Source: an uncultured Oscillospiraceae bacterium
GTDB taxonomy: Bacteria > Bacillota > Clostridia > Oscillospirales > Ruminococcaceae
Assembly: GCA_910584715.1 (NCBI GenBank)
Contig: CAJUAN010000012.1
Location: 15,328 to 79,327 of the forward strand
Direction of reading: 5' to 3'
Length of the DNA stretch: 64,000 bases
A program made the translations under genes and the position numbers. This document shows positions 58,377-64,000 of this stretch, piece by piece; within the stretch, counting starts at the first letter, position 1; every line of letters begins with the position of its first letter. The notes under the pieces are model-generated. The model saw only the letters and a program-made list of their open reading frames with translations. It searched no databases and had not been told where the DNA came from.

Positions 58377-58610
58377 TCAGCTTCCGCGTTTGTTTTTGCG
58401 GTTGTGAGGTATTTTATCGTCCGTGAGCCGCATAATGTAATCAACGCTGGTTTCGTAAAATTCCGCGAGACGTTCCATAACCAAAAGCGAGGGCTGAAGC
58501 TCTCCCGTTTCGTATCTGGAGTATGTTTGCTGGGTACAATGGAGATACTCGGCAAGCTGACGCTGGTAAAGGTGATTGCTGTACCGAAGCTCCTTCAATC
58601 TGAGATCCAT
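58377..58610 (-). CDS. XRE/Cro-type HTH regulator
   Basis: 77 residues. The helix-turn-helix covers LYQRQLAEYLHCTQQTYSRYETGE; SVDYIMRLTDDKIPHNRK ends it, similar to the two small XRE regulators at 785 and 1134. AAAGGAGGAAGCGT precedes the ATG. Its gene is followed in the minus direction by two hairpins (TCCGTCCGAACGGA among them) and then the family G repeats. Its targets are unknown; the divergent secreted-protein cluster is one candidate. Confidence 0.85.
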   Translation of the reverse strand: MDLRLKELRYSNHLYQRQLAEYLHCTQQTYSRYETGELQPSLLVMERLAEFYETSVDYIMRLTDDKIPHNRKNKRGS

Positions 58611-58932
58611 ACGCTTCCTCCTTTGCTTTATTTTCTATTATTATGACACATTATTTAAATTTGTAAAGCGTTATACGCGCAAATTGAATAAAAAAATATT
58701 GTAAATCTTTCAGGCAATATTTTACTCCATGTGAAAAATCAGAAAAAATTGTAACCAAAATTTAATTTTTGAGTGAAAAAAATCCTTGATTTTGTGGATA
58801 TTGTGCAAATTATGTATTTAAAAACGGCAAAAAATTGTTAAATTGGCAATTGGATTTAAAAGACTATTATGTTATAATTACACCATAGTTAAGATAAACT
58901 ATATACAAAACAATTGAATGGAGGAATTAACA
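58611..58932. promoter_or_regulatory. AT-rich intergenic region with promoter of the secreted cluster
   Basis: No coding sequence. TTGGAT (58850-58855)-17-TATAAT (58873-58878) is the likely promoter of the gene at 58933. Long A and T tracts (58680-58800) suggest intrinsic curvature. Confidence 0.6.
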
Positions 58933-59250
58933 ATGAAACTTAAGAAGATTCTTGCTGCTATCGCTGTATGCGCTATGTCCGCTACAGTTCTCACAATGAC
59001 TGTATCCGCTGCCGGAGTAGAGGCTGACGACGCTACACTTGATGATGCCGGCGACGAAGAGATCGCAGACGACGATGAGGGCGACGACGAGCTCCCCGTT
59101 GAAGACGACGAGGACGAGGACGAGACTCCTGCTCCCGTTGTGGACGAGACTCCCGCTCCCAACCCCCCTACAGGCAACTCTCCTATAGCTCTCGCAGTTA
59201 TCCCTGTTGCTCTCGCAGCAGCTGCTGTAGTTGCTAAGAAGGCTAAGTAA
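58933..59250 (+). CDS. Secreted acidic protein with NPPTGN anchor tail (cluster member 1)
   Basis: 105 residues. Signal peptide MKLKKILAAIAVCAMSATVL (cut near TVSAAG), then a short extremely acidic Asp/Glu segment with no folded domain, then PAPNPPTGNSPIALAVIP, a hydrophobic helix and AKKAK. It is almost only an anchor plus spacer. The tail resembles a sortase sorting signal. TGGAGGAATTAACA precedes the ATG. Own promoter and terminator (59283-59313). Confidence 0.8.
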   Translation: MKLKKILAAIAVCAMSATVLTMTVSAAGVEADDATLDDAGDEEIADDDEGDDELPVEDDEDEDETPAPVVDETPAPNPPTGNSPIALAVIPVALAAAAVVAKKAK

Positions 59251-59282
59251 GCCGAACAAGCTTATTTTTGAGCAAATCGTAA

Positions 59283-59313
59283 ATATCCGCCGCGGCAGGT
59301 CTGCGGCGGATAT
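59283..59313 (+). terminator. Terminator after cluster member 1
   Basis: ATATCCGCCGC / GCGGCGGATAT with TTTTT. Confidence 0.9.
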
Positions 59314-59461
59314 TTTTGTAAAAATGCACAATGTAATCGTTTTATTTTATACAAAATTATTATAGATTTTTTTGACCCGCCGTTGTATAATATATATGTG
59401 TTATCCTGCTTTTTTATTTACCGGAACAGGATATCAAATTTGATTTTTGGAGGAATTTTTT

Positions 59462-60118
59462 ATGAAGATCAGAAAGATACTGGCGGCTGCGGCTGCGGCG
59501 GCAGTGGCTCTTTCCGCTATGGCGGTAAACGTTTTTGCCGCTGACGAATACACCGCGAAGCTGGGCTTTGCCGATACCGCATGGGCAGTTCAGGACTGGG
59601 AGTCCTCGGTTACCGTTACCGGCGACGGACAGTATACGCTTGAATCCACAGCTGTTGCCGGCGCTGCCGATTTCGGCGTGTTCGTTGTCGACATTGAGGG
59701 TATGTTTGCCGGCGCTCCCGAGGCTGCCGCTGTTCTCGACAAGGTAGAGGTAGACGGCTCCGAGCTTTCCTTTGACGCTGCCAAGATCAAATACGGCGAC
59801 ATCGAGGACAAGGGTAACTACAGAATTGAAATTTACAACCAGTACGGCGACACAAAGAATGATTCTCCCGTAAACCAGGCTACCGCTATCGGTTCTTCTG
59901 TGAAGATCACCTTTACAGTATCCGGTCTGGGCGGAGCAGCTGCCGCTCCCGCTGAGGAGGCTCCCGCAGAGACGGAGGCTCCCGTTCCCGCAGAGACGGC
60001 TCCCGCTGCCGACAGCAATACCCAGTCCGCAACAACGGGCAACGCTTCAGCCGCTGTTATGATCTCCGTAATGGCTGCTGCAGGCATCGCTGCTGCCGCT
60101 TCAAGAAAGAGAAAGTAA
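59462..60118 (+). CDS. Secreted beta-sandwich protein with TTGN anchor tail (cluster member 2)
   Basis: 218 residues. Signal peptide MKIRKILAAAAAAAVALSAM (cut near VFAADE). Residues ~30-160 form a beta-rich domain (KLGFADTAWAVQDWESSVTV, then IEIYNQYGDTKND), jelly-roll-like as in carbohydrate-binding modules. A Pro/Ala/Glu linker precedes SATTGNASAAVMISVMA and the end SRKRK. Surface display is inferred. TTGGAGGAATTTTTT precedes the ATG. Confidence 0.8.
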   Translation: MKIRKILAAAAAAAVALSAMAVNVFAADEYTAKLGFADTAWAVQDWESSVTVTGDGQYTLESTAVAGAADFGVFVVDIEGMFAGAPEAAAVLDKVEVDGSELSFDAAKIKYGDIEDKGNYRIEIYNQYGDTKNDSPVNQATAIGSSVKITFTVSGLGGAAAAPAEEAPAETEAPVPAETAPAADSNTQSATTGNASAAVMISVMAAAGIAAAASRKRK

Positions 60119-60140
60119 TTTTTACCAAAACAGAATATTT

Positions 60141-60170
60141 CAAAAAGGATATCTTCGGGTATCCTTTTTG
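60141..60170 (+). terminator. Terminator after cluster member 2
   Basis: CAAAAAGGATA / TATCCTTTTTG around a TCTTCGGG loop. Confidence 0.9.
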
Positions 60171-60310
60171 TTGTTTTAAACAAAAAGGATACATAATTAC
60201 TGTGTAAAAAATACGTTGAAATTTTTATGCTCAAATGTTATAATTATTGTGCAAATATGTACGCAGCAGACCGTTTAAACCGGTCTGCACAAGAATTGGA
60301 GGAAATTATT

Positions 60311-61024
60311 ATGAAGCTCAGAAAAATTCTCGCAGCTGTTGCGGCTGCGGCTGTTGCCGTGTCCATGACAGCAATCAACGCATTTGCCGCTACAGTTACT
60401 ATTGACAGCGAATATCCCGGCGCATGGGGCGCAAGCAAGGGTATCCCCAAGTCCGAATTCGAGGCTATCGGCGGCGACGTTAAGGTAGTTCTCACGGTCG
60501 AGACAAAGGAACCCCTTGTTGGTACTCATAATCACCTTGCTAAGCCTATGAATATGTGTGTTAACTGGGACGCTATCACAGACAATCTCACAAGTGATAC
60601 TGCTATTGCAAAGCTTGACGGCTTCTTTGTTTTCGCAGAGGGTCAGACTTCTCTCGAATTCGTAGTTCCCGAGTCCGTATGGTCTGAATTCAAGGGCTAT
60701 GTTGACGCTGAGGGCAACGAAGACGACGCCGCAGGTCTTTACTTCCAGGTTTGCGACGTTATCATCAAATCCGCAGAGCTTTCCGCAGGTTCTCCTCAGG
60801 CGGAGATCGAGCGTGTTACAGAGGACGAGTCCGCACAGGTTATGGACGGCACATATACCCGCAGCACAGCTGCTGCTCCTGCTCCTGCTGATACCGCTGA
60901 AACAGCTCCTGCTGCTGACAGCAATACTCAGTCCGCAACAACGGGCAACGCTTCCGCTGCCGTTATGCTTTCCGTAATGGCTGTTGCAGGCGCTGCTGCC
61001 GTAGCTGCTAAGAAGAGAAAGTAA
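60311..61024 (+). CDS. Secreted protein with TTGN anchor tail (cluster member 3)
   Basis: 237 residues. Signal peptide MKLRKILAAVAAAAVAVSMT (cut near NAFAAT). The domain at ~28-180 begins TIDSEYPGAWGASKGIPKSE and has KVVLTVETKEPLVGTHNHL; it is clearly homologous to the protein at 61193. The tail SATTGNASAAVMLSVMAVAG and KKRK matches member 2 closely. Promoter TTGAAA-17-TATAAT lies ~75 bases upstream, TTGGAGGAAATT before the ATG. Ligand unknown. Confidence 0.8.
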   Translation: MKLRKILAAVAAAAVAVSMTAINAFAATVTIDSEYPGAWGASKGIPKSEFEAIGGDVKVVLTVETKEPLVGTHNHLAKPMNMCVNWDAITDNLTSDTAIAKLDGFFVFAEGQTSLEFVVPESVWSEFKGYVDAEGNEDDAAGLYFQVCDVIIKSAELSAGSPQAEIERVTEDESAQVMDGTYTRSTAAAPAPADTAETAPAADSNTQSATTGNASAAVMLSVMAVAGAAAVAAKKRK

Positions 61025-61043
61025 TTTCTGTATTGTATATTTT

Positions 61044-61071
61044 AAAACCGAGGGCTTGCTCCCTCGGTTTT
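61044..61071 (+). terminator. Terminator after cluster member 3
   Basis: AAAACCGAGGG / CCCTCGGTTTT then TTTATTTT. Confidence 0.9.
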
Positions 61072-61192
61072 TTATTTTAAATTCGGGACAAAATCATGGT
61101 ATGATTGTCAAAAAAATGCTATACCGAAAGCGGAACGCTCTGCTATAATTACCTTGGTAAAATCAATGCGAAACCAATATGGAGGTAATAAT

Positions 61193-61993
61193 ATGAACGT
61201 TAAAAAAATTTTGTGTTCCCTTGCGGCTGCTGTTACAGCAGTTTCTATGATGGCGGTAAATGTGTTTGCCGTTACCGTTGATCTTGACAGCGAATACCCC
61301 GGTATATGGAAAGCAGGTAAATGTATCCCTAAGGCGGATCTTGAAGCTCTCGGCGGCGACGTTAAGATCGTACTTACCGTTGAGATCAAAGAGCCGCTTG
61401 TAGGCGAACATCTCCACCACCTCAGACCGATAAACCACGACGCGGACTGGACGGGCTTTACAACCAGTCTTCAGAGCGATACCGCTTATGCAATGGAGAG
61501 CGACGGAAACTTTGTTCTTGCAGACGGTCAGACCTCCGTGGAGTTTATTATTCCCGCTGACGTGATTTCCACGCTGAATGACGGCGGTCTTGGCTTTATG
61601 GTCTGCAACGTTATCGTAAAGTCTGCGGACATATCAAAGGCTGAGGCTCCCCAGGGCGCGATCAAGCTTGTCACAGCCGAAGAGGGCGAGCAGATCACGG
61701 TAGGCACGTACGGTGCAGAGCCGGCCGAGACGGAGGCTGCTCCTGTTGAGGATCAGGCTTCCGCAGAGACGGACGGCGAGGATATTGCCGCTGACGATGC
61801 TGACGAGGACGAGACTCCTGCGCCTGCTGAAACGGAGGCTGCTGCTGACCCCGCTCCTGCTGAGACTGCGGTTCCCGCTGCCGATACAGCTGTTACAACT
61901 TCCGCAGCTACCGGAAATATCCCCGCTGCCGCTATGCTTTCCGCAATGGCTGTTGCAGGTATTGCCGCCGCTGCCGCTAAAAAGAGGAAATAA
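61193..61993 (+). CDS. Secreted protein with ATGN anchor tail (cluster member 4)
   Basis: 266 residues. Signal peptide MNVKKILCSLAAAVTAVSMM (cut near VNVFAVT). The domain (~27-175) is a paralog of member 3: VDLDSEYPGIWKAGKCIPKA and VLTVEIKEPLVGEHLHHLRP. A longer Ala/Glu/Asp/Pro linker (~185-235, EDIAADDADEDETPAP) resembles the acidic part of member 1. SAATGNIPAAAMLSAMAVAG and KKRK end it. TGGAGGTAATAAT precedes the ATG. Recent duplication with divergence is likely. Confidence 0.8.
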   Translation: MNVKKILCSLAAAVTAVSMMAVNVFAVTVDLDSEYPGIWKAGKCIPKADLEALGGDVKIVLTVEIKEPLVGEHLHHLRPINHDADWTGFTTSLQSDTAYAMESDGNFVLADGQTSVEFIIPADVISTLNDGGLGFMVCNVIVKSADISKAEAPQGAIKLVTAEEGEQITVGTYGAEPAETEAAPVEDQASAETDGEDIAADDADEDETPAPAETEAAADPAPAETAVPAADTAVTTSAATGNIPAAAMLSAMAVAGIAAAAAKKRK

Positions 61994-62004
61994 TACTCAA
62001 AGCA

Positions 62005-62037
62005 ATAAATCCGTCTTATAATACGAGACGGATTTAT
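62005..62037 (+). terminator. Terminator after cluster member 4
   Basis: ATAAATCCGTCT / AGACGGATTTAT then TTTTGATG. Confidence 0.9.
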
Positions 62038-62182
62038 TTTTGATGTTTTCGCTAAATTGAACAAAAAATTGCAGTAATTATTATAAAAAAAGTATATTGT
62101 TAAAACGAATAATTAATGATATAATTATCTTACTAAGGCGGGCGAAAATAGATCCCGCAATAAGAATTGGAGGAAACAAACA

Positions 62183-63091
62183 ATGAAGCTTAAAAAAATT
62201 GCTGCGATGATCGCAGCGGCTGCTGCAGCTGTTTCTATGATGGCTATGGATGTAGCTGCCACAAACTGGGCTAATGCCAGCTATGCTGATAATGATCCCA
62301 ACACTGTAAAGATCATTTCTACAGACGAGAACAAGGTTGTATTCGGTGCAACAGGCGACGGTATCGCTATGAAGTGCCGTGTTGTAGCAGGCGACCTTAT
62401 CGCTGCTGAGGATCTGCCTAAGGTAAAATCCGCTTCGTGGACGGTAACATATGACGTTTCTGCTGCAAAGGAATTTACATGGCTCGGCGGCGGTACTTAT
62501 GCTGCATTCAAGAATTCCAGCACACAGTACAGCGTTGACGCTACATACGACGAATTCAGCAACCCTGTAAGCTACGAAGGCGCAACTCTTACATTCAACG
62601 ATTCTGTTAAGTACCTTATGGCTAAGGAAACTCTTGCTGCAGATTCCGAGTTTGTATTTATGGACTGGTCCAACACAAACCTTGCTTCCAACGGAATCAC
62701 AATGACAGTTTCCAACCTCAAGTTCTTTGACGGCGACGGAAACGAAATTGCTCAGCTTCCTTACGGCGCTTCTGCTGAAGCTGCTCCTGCTGAGACAGAG
62801 GCTGCTCCCGCTGAGACTGAAGCTGCTCCTGCTGAGACAGAGGCTGCTCCCGCTGAGACAGAGGCTGCTCCTGTAGAGGATGACGAAGAGGATATTGCTG
62901 TTGACGATACTGACGTGGACGAGGCTCCTGCTGAGACTGAAGCTGCTCCTGCTGAAACAGAGGCTGCTCCTGCTCCCGTTGCTGACGCTACAACAACACC
63001 CGCAGCTACAGGTAACGTTGCTGTTGCTTCTATCGCTGCTGTAATGGCTGTTGCAGGCGCTGCTGCTATCGTTGCTAAGAAGAGAAAGTAA
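62183..63091 (+). CDS. Secreted protein with APAETEA repeats and ATGN tail (cluster member 5)
   Basis: 302 residues. Signal peptide MKLKKIAAMIAAAAAAVSMM (cut near DVAATN). A beta-rich domain at ~28-195 (VVFGATGDGIAMKCRVVAGD, then FVFMDWSNTNLASNGITMTV). Residues ~197-275 are a linker of repeated APAETEA units, encoded by ~21-base tandem repeats. AATGN-type TPAATGNVAVASIAAVMAVA and KKRK close it. Promoter TTGTTA-17-TATAAT ~85 bases upstream; TTGGAGGAAACAAAC before the ATG. Confidence 0.8.
   Translation: MKLKKIAAMIAAAAAAVSMMAMDVAATNWANASYADNDPNTVKIISTDENKVVFGATGDGIAMKCRVVAGDLIAAEDLPKVKSASWTVTYDVSAAKEFTWLGGGTYAAFKNSSTQYSVDATYDEFSNPVSYEGATLTFNDSVKYLMAKETLAADSEFVFMDWSNTNLASNGITMTVSNLKFFDGDGNEIAQLPYGASAEAAPAETEAAPAETEAAPAETEAAPAETEAAPVEDDEEDIAVDDTDVDEAPAETEAAPAETEAAPAPVADATTTPAATGNVAVASIAAVMAVAGAAAIVAKKRK
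62777..62875 (+). repeat. 21-bp coding tandem repeat (APAETEA)
   Basis: GCTCC.GCTGAGACAGAGGCT-type units, four or more in a row, with a further pair near 62925-62970. They differ mainly at third codon positions. Confidence 0.8.
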
Positions 63092-63142
63092 TTTCTCCCT
63101 AATGAAGCGAAAGCTATAGCTTAGTATGCACTAAAAGCAAAT

Positions 63143-63173
63143 AAAGAAGGGTACCGAAAGGTACCCTCTTTCT
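63143..63173 (+). terminator. Terminator between cluster member 5 and the Cmk-like gene
   Basis: AAGGGTACC-GAAA-GGTACCCTC plus TTTCTTTTTC. It can serve both converging genes. GGGTACC is also the core of the rplQ terminator. Confidence 0.85.
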
Positions 63174-63180
63174 TTTTCTG

Positions 63181-63783
63181 TTACTTTTGGACAGCGGCGG
63201 CTATTATGTCAGCTGTGCCCTCAATGCCGAATTTGTCACTGTTCAGGGTCAGGTGATAGTTCTCGTGGGCAGCCCATTTGCGGTCGGTGTAGAAGTCATA
63301 GTAAAGCTTGCGCTGCTTGTCGTGCCGCTTCATCATCTGGAGAGCCTGCTGCTCTGTGGAGACATTTTCCCGCTCCAGAACGCGTTTTATCCTGGCTTCG
63401 GTGGGGGCGTAGATGTAAACGTTCAGCAGTTCAATGTCCTCGTCTTTGAGAATATAGTCGGAGCAGCGTCCAACTATAACAGCGTTCTCGGATTTTGCTA
63501 TGTCGCGTATTATCTGAGCCTGAACTGTAAACAGAGCGTCGTTGGTGGAAATATTCAGTCCGAAGCTTGTTTGTCCGGTCTGGCTCATTGCCGCGTACAG
63601 CCATGGATTGGCGGCTTTTTCGTCCGCGTCGGTGAGGGCGGCGTGGCTCATTCCGCTTTTTTCAGCAGCCATTGCGATAAGGTGATTGTCGTAAAATGCG
63701 TAACCCAGTTTTTCCGCAAGCTTCTCGCCGACTTCGCGTCCGCCGCTTCCGAACTGTCTGCCTATGGTAATTATTGTATTCAT
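63181..63783 (-). CDS. Cytidylate kinase-like family protein
   Basis: 200 residues. The P-loop is ITIGRQFGSGGREVGEKLAE (residues ~4-23), the GRQFGSGG form typical of the Cmk-like family that differs from the GPAGSGKS of true Cmk. AIVGRCSDYILKDEDIELLN and YIYAPTEARIKRVLEREN follow, then a lid-like KRHDKQRKLYYDFYTDRKW. It probably phosphorylates a nucleotide or small molecule; the substrate is unproven. ATG at 63783; AAAGGACTG is upstream at long spacing. Confidence 0.85.
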   Translation of the reverse strand: MNTIITIGRQFGSGGREVGEKLAEKLGYAFYDNHLIAMAAEKSGMSHAALTDADEKAANPWLYAAMSQTGQTSFGLNISTNDALFTVQAQIIRDIAKSENAVIVGRCSDYILKDEDIELLNVYIYAPTEARIKRVLERENVSTEQQALQMMKRHDKQRKLYYDFYTDRKWAAHENYHLTLNSDKFGIEGTADIIAAAVQK

Positions 63784-63949
63784 GAAATCTATCAGTCCTT
63801 TCACTAAAGAGTAAAGCTATTGCTTTAGCATAATTATATACCTTATTCACAAAAATGTCAATACAATGTTAAAAATGTTTTGACACTGTTACGAACTGCT
63901 TTGTGCATATAAATTTTTGTTTAACTCACAAACAATGTTAAACCTGCCA

Positions 63950-64000
63950 AAGATTAGCTGGTCAAGCTGAGCACAGCTTGCGGGGGTCAAGGGGGCAGAG
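63950..64000. repeat. Dispersed repeat, family D, copy 2 (cut by the window edge)
   Basis: Reverse complement of 22405-22457: AGCTGGTCAAGCTGAGCACA and GTCAAGGGGGCAGAG. It continues beyond the window. Confidence 0.8.

Noticed and set aside
62777..62875. Tandem repeat as a CRISPR array
   Set aside because: In-frame coding repeat of APAETEA with no spacers.

Overview
The window looks like a chromosomal segment of a low-to-mid GC Firmicute, most likely an Oscillospiraceae/Ruminococcus-type Clostridium. The evidence is strong AGGAGG ribosome binding sites, TTGACA-17-TATAAT promoters, a full Clostridia-style S10-spc-alpha ribosomal cluster with a KOW (L14e-like) gene between map and infA, pyruvate phosphate dikinase, archaeal-type prolyl-tRNA synthetase, Cys4-type S14, and many small secreted proteins ending in a TGN + hydrophobic + KKRK tail. 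Genus is an inference. No rRNA, tRNA, CRISPR array or complete IS element was seen.

Layout. 1-2.2 kb: a SLOG-domain protein, then a tandemly duplicated ribbon-helix-helix (RHH)/XRE regulator block with two decayed RHH copies, and an HD hydrolase. 2.2-4.6 kb: a Cys/Asn/Pro-rich protein, YjfB, and a soluble PocR-type chemoreceptor. 4.7-13.4 kb, all minus strand: mfd, pth, prs, an M1-like metallopeptidase and glmU, separated by several palindromic repeat elements. 13.9-19.1 kb: ppdK, an APH-type kinase, a small membrane protein and an amidohydrolase. 19.15-20.9 kb: an island of small modules, namely two RHH genes each facing a convergent small RNA, an 82-residue protein, and two tandem type I toxin-antitoxin loci. 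20.9-32.8 kb: fumarate hydratase alpha, a candidate structured RNA, a LysM/G5/M23 cell-wall hydrolase with a WalR-like box, RsuA, an MsmK/UgpC-type ATPase, proS, small RHH and XRE genes and a lipoprotein. 33-50 kb: the ribosomal cluster rpsJ to rplQ, with a leader attenuator and unusual hairpin-rich insertions between genes. 50-58.6 kb: Nudix, membrane and secreted proteins, an EF-G-like GTPase, a second SLOG/XRE pair and two related lipoproteins. 58.9-63.1 kb: five monocistronic secreted proteins with a sortase-like tail. A Cmk-like kinase closes the window.

The most interesting item is the pair of toxin-antitoxin loci at 20.19-20.89 kb. Each encodes a 34-36 residue hydrophobic peptide on the minus strand and a ~80-nt RNA on the plus strand from a near-identical promoter, with a shared bidirectional terminator. 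Each RNA carries a direct repeat of its own toxin's translation start region, so it is complementary to that mRNA in trans, and several of the differences keep pairing as G-U wobbles. This is the logic of the Fst/par system of plasmid pAD1, here as a tandem chromosomal pair with different peptides.

The window also holds at least six families of short dispersed repeats, several inserted between co-transcribed ribosomal protein genes.
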